Positions 10,136 through 21,143 are shown, numbered from the stretch's first letter. The stretch: DNA of 64,000 bases from Nothophaeocryptopus gaeumannii (GCA_031771865.1 JASISA010000027.1:1054001-1118000); one strand, 5' to 3'. Notes: generated from the sequence alone by a model not told the origin. Numbers and translations: made by a program.

Positions 10136-11642
10136 TCAAAGCCTGGCTAGTGAGGTAACAGCAGAAAGCACAGCAGACTCATAACTCTGCGCCTGCGCAA
10201 TCTGATTCCTCACATCATCCACATCCAAATCCTGCACATAAAAGTTGTATTTCGAAGGAGCCGGTCCAACGATAGAGAGGGCAGAGTTGATGATATTCGG
10301 AGCAGCCGTAACCTCACTCGCAATGGCCGACAGCACCGAACTCGGCAGGGTAGGCAACGCCCTCGCAGCTACCTCCCGCTTTGCGGCGGCCTCAGACTTG
10401 ATAGCAGCAGGAGCCGTAGGAGCAATATATGCTGTTCCGGTGAAAAGCGCCAATGTAGGTGATGGGTCTTGTTCGGGGAGGTTCGCAGGTAAAGGGTACG
10501 TCGTGGCCGTTGCGCCGGATGGCAGACTCTTAGGAGTCGAAGTGACGCTCGCACCCAACACAGCCTTGGAAACACTGGTAATGAAATCGAATTGGAAGAC
10601 GTTGGTCGATGCCGGCACCCAACCCAACTGCGTAGGGAAGCTCTCCTCTGTGAACCAGAAATTCCACCAGTCCAACCTCACCTGCGGAACGTCACCGATC
10701 ATGTTGCCATTTGAGTCGCGATCGAAGGTGGCGCCGAAGATAAAGCCCGTTTCGAAAAGGGTTGGGGGGATATTCTGCTGGAACCAGCCAGGGAAGTCGG
10801 CTTGGTTTTGGACGGATTCGCGCTGCAGGCGAATCTCATTGAATTGTTGATAGTTTGCGAGGGCTTTCCTTGGTGGGTTTGAGGGGGTGTACTGTGATAG
10901 TGGCGGTGAGTGCTTGCTAGAGTGAAGATGTGGTGACAGATGCTTACCCCGACGACATTCAAACCGGTCTGGAATTCGGTGCTGTTGAAGTAGATGTTGT
11001 CCGTAATGACGCCTCGTGCCTAGACAGGAAGTTTAGTGGTCTACACGTTAACGAGCAAAAGGTGATGGACATACGTAGTTCTGCTTGTAGTCCTGACGGG
11101 AGTATGAGTGGTCGTGTTCGAATGCATGGGGCTCGCCCAGGAGTCTATCTAGACGTCAGTAAGGCGCTTTTGTCAAGGTCTTCGAGGTCGACGAGAACTC
11201 ACGTCAAGTTAGTGAGAATGAAAGTGCCGTTGTTCTCAGGCACACCACAGGTAGAACCTTTGATGTACTCGCAAACAACCTCGTAGTTGTGAAGAGCCTG
11301 ATCGAATCCATCTTCCCTAATGCCAAAGCCGCGAGGAAAAGCAAGCTTGAGGTCGTCCGATTTGATGTTCTTTCCGTTCCTGTTGATAAGACCATGGTTC
11401 GCGAGTGTGTTTAGGCCTGGACACGGGCCACGAGAATCGGAAGGACCAGGAGCTTGGTAATTGCCAAGACGATCGGCCAGGTTGTCCGGAAAGCCATCAT
11501 AGCGCTTTTGGATCAAATCGACATTGCGCCTAGCATTTGGATGCTCGATTCCAAAGTCCTGAAATGCCCACGAGGGCAGTGCAGTAGAGAGCTGGAGGAG
11601 GGCTGCCGCCACGATGAGAGCTTTGTTGAGGATCGTCATCAT
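10136..11642 (-). CDS. Secreted heme-thiolate peroxidase (chloroperoxidase/unspecific peroxygenase family)
   Basis: Four exons on the minus strand: 11642-11203, 11144-11075, 11019-10948, 10891-10136, giving 445 residues. The N-terminus is a signal peptide. The proximal heme-ligand motif PCPGLNTLANHG lies at residues 73-84, with Cys74 as expected thiolate ligand. The second exon restores EPHAFEHDHSYSR, containing the EHD-x-S-x-x-R distal motif at about 156-163, as in short-type peroxygenases. A later FTEESFP provides the conserved acidic position. The family uses H2O2 to oxygenate or halogenate organic substrates. All junctions keep phase and use GT-AG. The last exon runs well beyond the usual core as an Ala/Pro-rich tail of about 150 residues, unlike short peroxygenases. 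Substrate unknown. Confidence 0.87.
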
Positions 11643-11763
11643 AAAAAAAGTAACAGGGAAGAGCCTGACGAGTGAGTGAGTCGTAACGATTGTAGGCTTG
11701 ACCGTTCAAGCGAAGGAACTTATCGTCGCTGGCTCGACAAAGCTCACGATCGGGATGGAAGGC

Positions 11764-11775
11764 ATACTTATAGAC
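11764..11775 (-). promoter_or_regulatory. TATA-like element of the peroxidase gene
   Basis: On the minus strand TATAAGTA occurs about 125 bases upstream of the peroxidase ATG at 11642. Position and sequence fit a TATA box; not otherwise tested. Confidence 0.35.
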
Positions 11776-14140
11776 AGGCTTTGACTTACATAGTCGACTT
11801 CCAACCGCCTTCCTGGATGCTCTTGCCAGCCGTGCTCGCCCTCAGCGTAACATAAAAGCATGAAAAGGTCTCTCAACATGGCGTATGAAGGTCGTCAATG
11901 GGTTCCACGAGCACTGCTAGTCCATAGGCTAAGGCAGTCATGCCGTGCCGTCTGGCCTCTTTGGAACGTCTACTTCAAGACGGCAGGCTGAGAAACTCGC
12001 GAGATCAAGGGCGTCTAGACACAAAGCGGGTTGGAGAAGTAGGGCCACGAGGGAGATGTCAAAATAAGCTTCGAACAGGACCTTGTCCGTGTTGCGAACT
12101 AGGAGACACGGTCATCGAGTCTTGAAACCATTCTCCGATTGGATGTATTCGAAGGAGTTGCGATTGAAGGAATGGTTGTTCGTAGCCCTGCGGCAGGAAC
12201 AGGGCTTCCAACAACTTGTTCTCGCTTCGTCTGGGAGACCTTATGAAGCAACGCGGGAACGTCCTAGGTCCATATCGAGCGACATTGATGTGGTCCCGCC
12301 CTTATTCTCGCAGCAGTCTAGGGAGGGATCTAGGTTATATCGCTCAGGAGTTCGAATAAGCTGTTCAAGAAGGGCAGCGTGGGGCGCCCCCAAATGGTGT
12401 CTTCCCGAGGCCGTCCGTCAAAAAGAGGCGGAATTTGAAACCAGTCTTCGCAGGCTGTTGGTGACTTGTTGCCTGCAGGTTGTCAGCCCCAGATGGCTCG
12501 CATATGTGGTAGAACCAGACTTTAATCGAGGTCGCCACTTCGTCAGCCTTAATGGAAGGTTCAGCTTCGCGGTTTGGTATCAGCAAATGATCTGTTGGTA
12601 CAATGTAGGCCCATCGCTCTTGAGGCTGGCAATCTGCAACGAGTCTCTTTGCGAGCAAGGCGCAGCGGCCAGATGTCAGGTTGCGGGTACGCCTCTCATC
12701 TCGAATGGCAACTGTAAACTGGATTCTGGCCTAGTCGGGAGCCGAAATGGAGAAAACGTGGTGCAACGTGCGGTAAAGCGATCCGGATGAACGTTCGTGG
12801 GATCGGCCTGGCCTTGTGAAGAGTAATAAATTAGATTGCATGGAGTCTAGCGCTAAGCAGCCCAGGGCTCTAGCCAAGACTCTAGCAATGTGCAGATATA
12901 GCAGAGTCTCGGGCAGATCTATACGGGCCAGTGGGTATTGTCGATTGTATTCAGTGGAACTCGCTAATCAAGGATCGTGGGTATGTCAACAGATGGTATA
13001 CAGATTCGCAATGAACGAATCAAGAGCAGTCAATAAACTCCGGTATGCATTCGCCGGCATAAGCTCATCCTTCGGGGACAAAACCAACAATGTCGGGGCT
13101 GCGTTACAGCCTATTTGCTTGAGGGTGCGGCCTGCGCTCCGAGGCATTTCAGCTTCGGATCAGTGTAATCATCGACTGCAAGGCCGCAAGAAAATTAGAG
13201 GCTAGACTTATTCGATGTGAACACCGGAAGATTAAATCCTCATTCGCCGTGCAGGAAGCGGCTGTCTGCTCTGCGGTTCCTGCAACACGAATCTTCAGGC
13301 ACAACTTCAGGCAATGTCGAAGATTGGGTGACAAGTATATGTCGCCTCAAAGCTTGTTGGTGCCCGAATGAACGAGTGTTCCGGAAAAGTAACTATCTTC
13401 ACGCAGGTACTGGCCCCGGGACGACAGATGTGGTGCAGCTAGCTGATCCTTCCGCTAACAGACTCTTTCAGCTGTCCCAAATTCAGTTGACACTGAATAG
13501 CGCCAGACTGCTGACCCGAGTCCGGGAAGAAACCACACGCCAAAGGATGACTGTATTCCATACGATGAGCACAAGAGATATCCGGTATGGTACTCATGCG
13601 TGTTGCTCACTAGGTCCTGGCTATCCCGACTTCGATGATAGGGTCTTCGATGTGCCATACTCCAGTCCAGACGGGTAGAATGTGCCAGTAGGCGCTCAGC
13701 CCAAGCTTCGGCTTTCGAGTCACTGCGAAGAGGTTGTGGTGTGGTTGATTCTGAGGAGATGTCAGATGCTGAGCAGGAGTGGTCCAGGGCTTGGCGTCAC
13801 GTGCGGCAAGCTCCGATTGCCAGACGCAGCCTCCGCGATCTCCTAGCTCCAGCGACTTCCAGTCCTCCGTCGATCTCTTGAAGTGTCAAGAGGCTTCCAT
13901 ACCTTCCACTGCACCTGCGTGCCCTCGAACACGGCTTCAGTCGTTCAGACATCCTCAATATCATCACTTACCGCCGATTTCGACGAGAGACAGTCGCTTG
14001 CGATCGCCGAGTCCTCAACATTACTCCACAGGCATCACATAACACAGGTCTACGATACCGAGTCCTTCGCTGGGGAACTCCACCCGCGCGCTCGCGCCCG
14101 TAAAATCCAATCTCCCACGCATACGAACACGACCGCCACG
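11776..14140. other. Gene-poor region upstream of RPB7
   Basis: About 2.4 kb without a supportable gene. The longest open frame (12083-12790, +) gives 235 residues of mixed composition with no recognisable motif and no conserved-looking start. No transposon ends, long repeats or strong AT-richness typical of RIP were seen. The last ~250 bases are the probable RPB7 promoter and leader. Confidence 0.4.
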
Positions 14141-14768
14141 ATGTTCTTCGTAGCGCATCGCACGCGCGACCTCACCCTCCACCCCTCCTTCTTCGACAGC
14201 AATGCGCATCAAATGATCAAAGAGAGACTGCACGCCGATATGACGGGCAATGTCGAGGGCACGGAAATGATCATCCAGATCATCGAGGTCGACGAGATCA
14301 GCGATCCGACACTCGTTCCAGGCACAGGCATGGCGAAGTACACACTCTCATACCGCGCGATCGTATGGAGGCCGTTTCGAGGGGAGGTGGTGGATGGGAT
14401 GGTCACGAGTGTGGTGGGCAATGGATTCTTCGTGGATGTTGGTGCGCTGCAGGTTTTCGTGAGCAAAGCGGTAGGTGGATGCACGTTAGGGGTTGGGAGG
14501 GACGTTGGGATGGCTGATGCTCTGAGTAGATGATTGAATCTTCCTTCAAGTATAACGTGGAAGGCTCGACGCCTGCGTTCACAGACGGCGACCGGACCAT
14601 CGAGCGAGGAGTGCAAGTGCGGTTACGCATCAAGGGTATTCGAGGAGAGATGGGCAGCATGTATGCCATCGGGAGCATACGAGAGGATTTTCTCGGGTAT
14701 GCTGCAACATTCTACTAACACTCGAGCGTACATCTGCTGACAATTCCTACAGACCACTCGTCCAATAG
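14141..14768 (+). CDS. RPB7: RNA polymerase II subunit RPB7
   Basis: Three exons, 14141-14470, 14530-14696 and 14753-14768, giving 170 residues, close to yeast Rpb7 (171). With Rpb4 it forms the stalk of RNA polymerase II, contacting nascent RNA and coupling transcription to mRNA export and decay. The N-terminal tip domain starts MFFVAHRTRDLTLHPSFF, and the segment YRAIVWRPFRGEVVDGMV is diagnostic. The C-terminal OB/S1 domain ends SMYAIGSIREDFLGPLVQ; its last residues come from a 16-base terminal exon whose phase matches exactly. The start is fixed by the conserved MFF N-terminus. Confidence 0.93.
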
Positions 14769-15187
14769 AATGGGGACGCCTACCCAGATACTCCTCTTCA
14801 GACTCTCCGGCACAGGCCCTCGCTTTTCGTTCCAGAGTGAACATGAAGGTACGACCGGTTGTAACACCACACATTTACTATGACCCAAAAAGCAGCTATG
14901 ACTTAAGCGCGGCGTTTTTGGATGAGAAGAGTGGCCAGACAGGCAGCGCATTTGATTGCATAGACTACGAGATACCCAGAACGAATCAATTTATCGAGCC
15001 ACGTGCATGAAGCAAGGGGCATCTGCAGGAGGTATATCTGCAGACCTCATGTCATTACTGTATTGCACTCCCTCATCTCGCTGGCAAGCACCCCTCCTTC
15101 TATTGTCCCTCTTCGTGTCCCGTATACCGCCCATTCTACCGATGTTCTATCCCCTTCCCGAACGCTCCTGACAAGTACCCTCGATAG
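14769..15187. other. Convergent intergenic region
   Basis: Between RPB7 (+) and the 97-residue gene (-). Short open frames only; presumably 3' UTRs. Confidence 0.35.
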
Positions 15188-15542
15188 CTAAAGAAGCTTC
15201 TTAGACTTCAATCCATTTGGGTCCGCATCCTGCGCCGCCGCAGCAGCTTCCTGCAACTGCTTTGTCGACATGGTCGAGGAAGTATTCTGTAGCTTCGTCT
15301 GTGGTGCTTGAGCGAGAGCCTGGGCTTTTGGGTCGAAAGTGTTGGTGAAGTGAGTGCCCAAGCCGGTCTCTTCGGAGGGTTCGGGGGCAGATTCTGGGTC
15401 GAGGATTTCTTGGGCGGTCTGTGTGAGCTATTAGTGGGAGGGAATGGGTGGTGGGGTGGGATATTGGAGGAGGGCGGACCTGAGACTCCACGGTCCTAGA
15501 CTCCACTTTGTCGTGTTCGTCTGTGGAGGTCCTGAAGGACAT
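15188..15542 (-). CDS. Small 97-residue hypothetical protein
   Basis: Two exons on the minus strand, 15542-15480 and 15418-15188, joined in phase 0 across a 61-base intron (weak gtccgc donor, cacacag acceptor). The unspliced frame gives an Arg/Pro-rich read-through, whereas splicing gives an acidic, Gln/Ala-rich, protein-like sequence ending DADPNGLKSKKLL. It has no signal peptide, membrane segment or cysteine and looks largely helical or disordered. It is transcribed head to head with the HET-like gene at 15975, sharing 432 bases. I do not recognise it; the splice model is the main uncertainty because of the poor donor. Confidence 0.55.
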
Positions 15543-15974
15543 GGTTGGTGTTTTTGTGGGGTTGGTAGTGGATGTGGAGTTCGATGTCGGTATCTGAATG
15601 TGTCTCTTGACGAACACTTGTTGATGTTATGAACAGGAAACGTTCGAGTTCGTTGCTTGAGTATAAAAAAGCAGGAGCTCTACGTTCCTCCCTAATGCTC
15701 CTGGCTCCAGCAGGCCAGCTCCTGCAGACCCCTCGAAGTTCGACGTTGCGATGGAAAGTCTAAGTCGAATCCTCCCGCTGCGCTTGCTCGCGCGATACAC
15801 GCAAGACGCCGCAGTGCGTGCACGATGAGGCTGAGCACTTCAGCTCAAATGTATCGACATTTCTCATGTCGACTTCGCAAGACCACGATGCAATACTCGT
15901 CGGCATCGATGAAAACCATACCGTAAACATCACCTCGGCGAGCCTTGCCTGGACGCCCTCAGGGATCAACCAAG
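15543..15974. promoter_or_regulatory. Divergent promoter region, 97-residue gene and HET-like gene
   Basis: A 432-base shared upstream region. On the plus strand a TATAAAAAA run lies at about 15662-15670, some 310 bases before the HET-like ATG. The plus frame of the HET-like protein stays open upstream to about 15945 but has no ATG before 15975. Confidence 0.4.
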
Positions 15975-18728
15975 ATGCGCCAGCAACACCGACTATGGCA
16001 TAGATTCGTGCTGGTCCTATTCTGGATTGCTCATGTCTTTATCCTTGGGATACCGCTGCTGCAGGTCTTCGTCTTTGAAATACTTCGGGCCAGTGAAGGG
16101 GAATTCCGGGCTTGGTCCCTACCGAACGACATCAGCTTGGCTATCTGCGTTGTTCTGGAGTTGGTGGAGGTACAGGCATATCAAAAGTCAAATCTATCTC
16201 CGACACTCTACTTGGGCTCGAATATTTTCAAGAGTAGCTATGTCACGTATGCTCTCTTCAGATCTGTTGCAAGATGGAGGAGTTTACGTAGGTATCACAG
16301 ATCTTTCTGGAGTCTGGCACCTGGATCTATGTTGAGAGAATTGGTGGAAGATCTCACAATTTATGCCAGTCTCGGATACGCCATCTATATCTTCCTGCTG
16401 CAACGGAAGAAGACTAGAAGCTGGCTGGCCAGAGTTCGTGCCGAAGGTGGCGAGCATGCGATTGATGAGAGATACGAGGCTTTGATGCCTCCTATCACGC
16501 TCAACTCAGCACACAAGCCTAGGGACGATGTATACTTCTTGGTCAAGATGTTGCAGTGGGTATACGCTCATCCAGCATGGCTGGATCGACTGCCGCTTCC
16601 CATAAGGCAGCCGGTTCGCTGGATCATCCTACCTATCCGATACGCTCTGGCTTGGTTTCCGATTGCGATTTTGGTTCCGATCTGCACTCGAGTTCCTGGG
16701 GAGCCCCAGAGGTTCCTCGTTGTCTCAAATCCAGACCTCGACGAATGGGACTATCCGAAGCCAGCCATGGACAAAGCGGACCTGTATACCGACGTTCCAA
16801 CAGTCGACATCTCTCGTCCATCCTTGCCACGCACAGAATCCAATGTCGATGCCCTCAGCTTGCACACGCTCGATGAGCCGATGCCAACGAGAAGGCCACC
16901 TTCGCGAGTGCCACGAAGGCATCATCAGCCATCACCTGGACGATTGCTTGGACCTCGCTATCTTTGCGTTTTGGACGATTCTGCAAAAGGCTTCACTACG
17001 AAGCGAACAGACTCCATTGACTCAACCCCTGAACCTGACTACGTCTTCATATCATACACCAGACGACACTTCTGGAGCCAGATCCCACATGACGATAGCT
17101 TCGAGCCTGTCAAAGATCAACTTACTGCTTGGGAAGCGGCGAAGGCGAGAGACCAAGCACTGCTCTACGAGTACGCCATTCGAGCTGCGCAAGATGCCGG
17201 CATCTCTGCCTTCTGGCTTGACTTTGAGTGCTGTCAGCCCAAAGATGACGTCGACGAAGGAGACGATGTAGAGGACGTGTATCGTATTTGCGACATTGTT
17301 CGGGCTTGCCATTCTCTGGCGATCGTGCTTGGTCCAACGCTAGACTACCACATGAAGACACGGCCTGCCGATAGTGAGATGACCAGCCACGACATGATGC
17401 AAGATTGGGGCACCAGACTGTGGACGGTACCAGAAGCCTTGTTGTGTCCGTCTGAGCACCGGATCTCCATCTTCAGCCTGGGCGCAGACGAACCCGATAA
17501 AGTGGCCAAACGAAACCTGCCCAGCCGGGTGTGGAATGACGCCGGAACCCTGCGCCAGCTCGTAGATCACTACGAGGCTTCGCTCCATTTGACCCAACTA
17601 GAGCTCATCAGTATCGCACTCGAATGTCTTCAACGTCGTCAGACTGAAAAGCGCAACCAGGGGGATGTCGCATACGCACTGGCAGGACTTCTTCGCCTGC
17701 GACCAAAAGTCACAAAGGGCGACACTGACTTCCAAGCTTTCGCACGTCTCTCTTTGGCTAATGATAGCGATATGATTCTGGAGCGCCTGATCTGCCTGTA
17801 TAATCCGGAGCCAAATTCGGACTGGCACGACATGTCCGACGCTTGGGATGCAAGGCTTTGGCAAATAGAGCCTTCGTTTCAGGTAGCGGGTGTAAGTACT
17901 CACAACACCATCATCATCGGTGATGCTAGTGGCACGAGTATTGATTGGGAGTCTCTGAAGATGGTGGACTTCACCAGTGCCGGCACCATACGCTCGGTCC
18001 AGTGGCACATTGCTCGGTCAGCCACGACAGGCGTGATGGCACCTCTTATCGTCTGCCTGATCTACGTGTATGTGATGCTGCCAGCTGTGTCACATAGATT
18101 CGACAACCCGGAGCCGAAGGCTAGGATTTGGGCTGAGTTGATGATACCTGCAGTCATTCCGGCAGTGCTATCGATCTCTGTCCCTTGGTTCCTGGCCAGG
18201 CACTTCAGGGATGATTTGACGAGCATACAGGCAAGAGTCTTTGGATTGGAGGGCAGGCTTAAGGATTTGGGCGATGTCGAGCGACACATCTTTGGTGCGA
18301 ACAAGAAGAGACTCAAGTGGAATGAGGATACCGATGACTATTCAGCGACTGGCGAAGCTGCCGACGATGGGAAGAGGATCTTCACACTGATCGACACACT
18401 CTCTTGCACCGCGACCACATACAGCTCCATTCGACCACCGATAATGCTTTTCGTTAGTGGTCGGGAGCAGGGCTTGCTCAGAGTATTACTCTGCTCCTAC
18501 GATATTGCTACCCGAGCATTCGTGAAGGAGACGGTCATCAGAATGGAGTCCGTCATGTCGCAGCGCCTGCAGCGATTGGAGCGATTTCATTTCTCGGTGG
18601 CGCCGAAACAAGAGGTCCTGGAACGACCCTCGTCCCTCCCAGCTTTCTCGCCATCGACTCGAGAATCCTTCGATTCAGATATGATAGATATTCCTGAGAT
18701 CGTCGAGCCGATGTTTCTGGATGATTAG
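15975..18728 (+). CDS. Membrane-anchored HET/TIR-like protein
   Basis: Single exon, 917 residues from the first in-frame ATG. Hydrophobic helices lie near residues 11-37, 51-66, 127-142 and 214-238. A cytosolic central domain follows: YVFISYTRRHFW (356-367), a helix, then AFWLDFECCQP (412-422), VYRICDIVRACHSLAIVLG (435-453) and WGTRLWTVPEALL (478-490). The order SYTxxxFW, WLDxxC, YRICDIVR, W-RLWTxPE parallels HET domains (sYtWG, WIDaLCInQ, iY..A.VWLG, RaWT.QE), which are structurally related to TIR. After a helical region, two more membrane segments (about 687-704, 721-740) and a tail follow. HET proteins trigger allorecognition cell death in fungi, so a surveillance or signalling role is inferred. 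The architecture, a HET-like domain between membrane segments, is not the classical soluble form. Membrane topology and activity are untested. Confidence 0.72.
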   Translation: MRQQHRLWHRFVLVLFWIAHVFILGIPLLQVFVFEILRASEGEFRAWSLPNDISLAICVVLELVEVQAYQKSNLSPTLYLGSNIFKSSYVTYALFRSVARWRSLRRYHRSFWSLAPGSMLRELVEDLTIYASLGYAIYIFLLQRKKTRSWLARVRAEGGEHAIDERYEALMPPITLNSAHKPRDDVYFLVKMLQWVYAHPAWLDRLPLPIRQPVRWIILPIRYALAWFPIAILVPICTRVPGEPQRFLVVSNPDLDEWDYPKPAMDKADLYTDVPTVDISRPSLPRTESNVDALSLHTLDEPMPTRRPPSRVPRRHHQPSPGRLLGPRYLCVLDDSAKGFTTKRTDSIDSTPEPDYVFISYTRRHFWSQIPHDDSFEPVKDQLTAWEAAKARDQALLYEYAIRAAQDAGISAFWLDFECCQPKDDVDEGDDVEDVYRICDIVRACHSLAIVLGPTLDYHMKTRPADSEMTSHDMMQDWGTRLWTVPEALLCPSEHRISIFSLGADEPDKVAKRNLPSRVWNDAGTLRQLVDHYEASLHLTQLELISIALECLQRRQTEKRNQGDVAYALAGLLRLRPKVTKGDTDFQAFARLSLANDSDMILERLICLYNPEPNSDWHDMSDAWDARLWQIEPSFQVAGVSTHNTIIIGDASGTSIDWESLKMVDFTSAGTIRSVQWHIARSATTGVMAPLIVCLIYVYVMLPAVSHRFDNPEPKARIWAELMIPAVIPAVLSISVPWFLARHFRDDLTSIQARVFGLEGRLKDLGDVERHIFGANKKRLKWNEDTDDYSATGEAADDGKRIFTLIDTLSCTATTYSSIRPPIMLFVSGREQGLLRVLLCSYDIATRAFVKETVIRMESVMSQRLQRLERFHFSVAPKQEVLERPSSLPAFSPSTRESFDSDMIDIPEIVEPMFLDD

Positions 18729-18878
18729 ACTTTGTCTTGGATTGAAGGGAATTAGCGACAGCTTTTGAGACGAACTGACAGCATTTAGCGAAACCTAGAT
18801 ACCCATACGATTGAGCTGCTCTTTAGACCGCTTTGAGATCACAGAAAACTCTCTCATACTATGTAGCTCTTGCCATTA

Positions 18879-19445
18879 CTATAGCTTCGGCTCCGGCCAT
18901 TGACCCTCCGTAACAATCGTCATGATACCCGTCCGTACTGGGCCTGTCGTTTTCTGTTACGGAAGTCAGTCGGCGTCACTCCTGCCGGCATCAGTATTAG
19001 TTCACCTACCTTCAACTCCTTATGCGCCTCACACTCCTTATCGTAAAAGTCATGATCCGCATGGTCCTTGAAGATAGATTGGGAAGCTAACGTGAATCCC
19101 TCGCTCAATGGGGAGGATTTATTCAAGATGCGGCGGGCGGTGTTGGAGATGATGTAGGGTTGACCGTTCTGAGGATATTGATCAGCTGAAAGAATTCCAC
19201 GGGGCAAGATTAGATGTCTCATGGAAGAGAGGAGGCTAAAGAATTGGAGGACTTACGCGCTTCGCATTCTTCCGCAGGACTTCGTATTCTTTCAAAACCG
19301 TGTCTATGTCTTCTTCTTTTGGGATTTTGAACATTGTTAACCGCTTTACGTAGATTTCTCCGGAGGAAGAGGACATTGTGGATGAGAATCTTTTGCTTGC
19401 GAAGGAGGAAAGAGTTCGCCCAGCGGAGCGAAGGGAAGAAGTCAT
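18879..19445 (-). CDS. Stress-responsive A/B-barrel (Dabb-like) domain protein
   Basis: Three exons on the minus strand, 19445-19257, 19168-19010 and 18953-18879, all junctions in phase 0, giving 140 residues. After a Ser-rich N-terminus (a possible mitochondrial presequence, or start at the internal Met24) comes IYVKRLTMFKIPKEEDIDT, then a helix and NGQPYIISNTARRIL, then FKDHADHDFYDKECEAHKEL, and the last exon closes with GPVRTGIMTIVTEGQWP. The beta-alpha-beta-beta pattern with KxxDHxFYDxxCxAH is typical of small ferredoxin-like dimeric alpha/beta-barrel (Dabb) proteins. Their function is generally unknown, linked to stress or small-molecule chemistry. Family assignment is from pattern only. 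Confidence 0.68.
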
Positions 19446-20287
19446 GTTGGAGGAAGATATGCTCGATAAGACGGAAGTTCCGTAAAGCTATTGCTTGCCT
19501 GTCAGATTGTATCGAAGTACCTACAGCAAAGGAGTAGAGATGAGATTCGACAGCGGAAGAATGCCGCGGAGATGGGCCGCGGTCCGTGATGGGCTTCTTC
19601 GCGCTTCGCAGTGGTATGCGATCTCGCTAGAGCGTCAAAGTCCGCTTTCGGAATATGCAGGCTTAGAGAGCTCCGGATCAAGTCGAGAAGTAGAGCAGGA
19701 CGACGATGCAGAGGGAAAGGGCAAGCTGTAACATTGCTGGCCTCGGTTTATTGGCTCTGGAAACACGGACGCTAAGGGATGTACTCGGAGGGCGACACTA
19801 ATCACACGAACACACCACCAAACTCTCCACCGACCGAGAAGCGACAACATGATGTCGGGTGCCAGATGACAATCTCTTGTAAATGGGGAATCTCGCGATG
19901 GAGGCCTTTTCAGAGCCAAAGATCATGTCGACAGCGCTGGGACCAACGTCCGTCCAGGAAGCACAAGAACTTCTGAAGTGGCTCGTTCGCGGTCTACTTG
20001 GTACGAGGCATGACAAGCCATCTGTACGAGTATGCCAATTCGTTCCTTGAATTAGACGTATTGGTAGCACTGGACTGGGCGAATTGACATAGGATCTAAC
20101 ACTTCGTCGCCAGCGCCAGGCAAACATTCATTTCAGGCAAGGACGCAGCATGACGTAGCGTCCGTAACACTGCCTCTCGCTGAACGACCTTCAATTCATG
20201 CTTACCCTTTAACCTACACCGCCGAAGGAATCATTTCAAACGATTTAGAGACAGTCGCGCCTCAGAAGAGGACAGTTGGATGCAATC
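19446..20287. other. Divergent intergenic region
   Basis: Promoter space for the Dabb-like gene (-) and the membrane protein gene (+). Small overlapping open frames only; no recognisable element. Confidence 0.35.
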
Positions 20288-20926
20288 ATGGACGTATGTA
20301 CTCACTGTCAGCCCATCGCGATCAATCATGCACCTTACACCTCCACAAACAGTCCGCTTACAACTCACCAGGTCTTCAAATACTACAACCTAGGCACCTC
20401 TGGCTACCTCGCCCTGCAATCCCTCCCCCTAATCCTCGCGCCCCGAATAGTAGTCTCCATGCTCGCCTCCGAACCACGCGCAATCACCGACGTCGAAACC
20501 TACATCTTCCGCGCCCTCGGCCTCGCCCTCCTAACACTTTCCGGCTTTACACTTCTCCTCTCCGGCCTCCTCCCCGTAGCACCTCCCAAAGTCGCCGCGG
20601 CAGACGAAAACGGCAGCGAGAACCCTTACGCCTACCCCACAGCCGTAACAGCCACAACATATCATGGCCTGTCTGCGAGCTATCTGTATACGCAGATTAC
20701 GGGAGGGTTCAGTTTCGGATTTGGGAGTGGGATGGTAGCGAGTTCGGGGTTGTTTTGTATGGGGGTTTGGGTTTGTTTGTTTGGGAATGAGAGGGAGAGG
20801 GTTAGTAAGAGGACAGGGGCGGATAAGAGGACGAGTAATTTTCCTTTCACGAATGTGGAGAGTGCGAGGGAGAAGAAAAAGGAGGAGAAGGGGAAGAGGA
20901 AGAGTATTAGTTCGAAGTTGAGGTGA
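20288..20926 (+). CDS. Small multi-pass membrane protein, conserved fungal type
   Basis: Two exons: a tiny first coding exon 20288-20293 (ATG GAC) and 20372-20926, joined in phase 0 across a 78-base intron with a gtatgt donor. The product has 187 residues and starts MDVFKYYNLGTSGYLALQSL. Four hydrophobic segments are visible: around the PLILAPRIVVSML stretch, ALGLALLTLSGFTLLLSGLLP, the TTYHGLSASYLY region, and GMVASSGLFCMGVWVCLFG. The tail is very basic (KKKEEKGKRK). I recall similar short fungal proteins beginning MDVFKYYN, none with known function. The alternative, starting in the second exon, would lose the conserved-looking start. Confidence 0.65.
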   Translation: MDVCTHCQPIAINHAPYTSTNSPLTTHQVFKYYNLGTSGYLALQSLPLILAPRIVVSMLASEPRAITDVETYIFRALGLALLTLSGFTLLLSGLLPVAPPKVAAADENGSENPYAYPTAVTATTYHGLSASYLYTQITGGFSFGFGSGMVASSGLFCMGVWVCLFGNERERVSKRTGADKRTSNFPFTNVESAREKKKEEKGKRKSISSKLR

Positions 20927-21143
20927 TGATGAAAGATGGGAGAGATGTGGATAGACCATTACACGAGAGGAGTGTGAGCATAACTCCGAATCGTTGAAGA
21001 GAATGTCTCAAGTCTCATTGCGCTCATAAGATCATACATTGCAGTCAGCTACTGCAGAAGGTACGGTTTGGTGCTGAACACACATCGACTCGACTGATGA
21101 GTTGCGACCGACTGAAGACGAAGATTCAATCCAACCAACCCAT

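Noticed and set aside
1..11642. Secondary-metabolite or degradation cluster (permease, GH55, peroxidase)
   Set aside because: No backbone synthase, regulator or shared promoter; genes are far apart and functionally unrelated.
12083..12790. 235-codon plus-strand open frame
   Set aside because: No domain, no signal, no splice logic, and several equally long overlapping frames; reads like chance in GC-balanced DNA.
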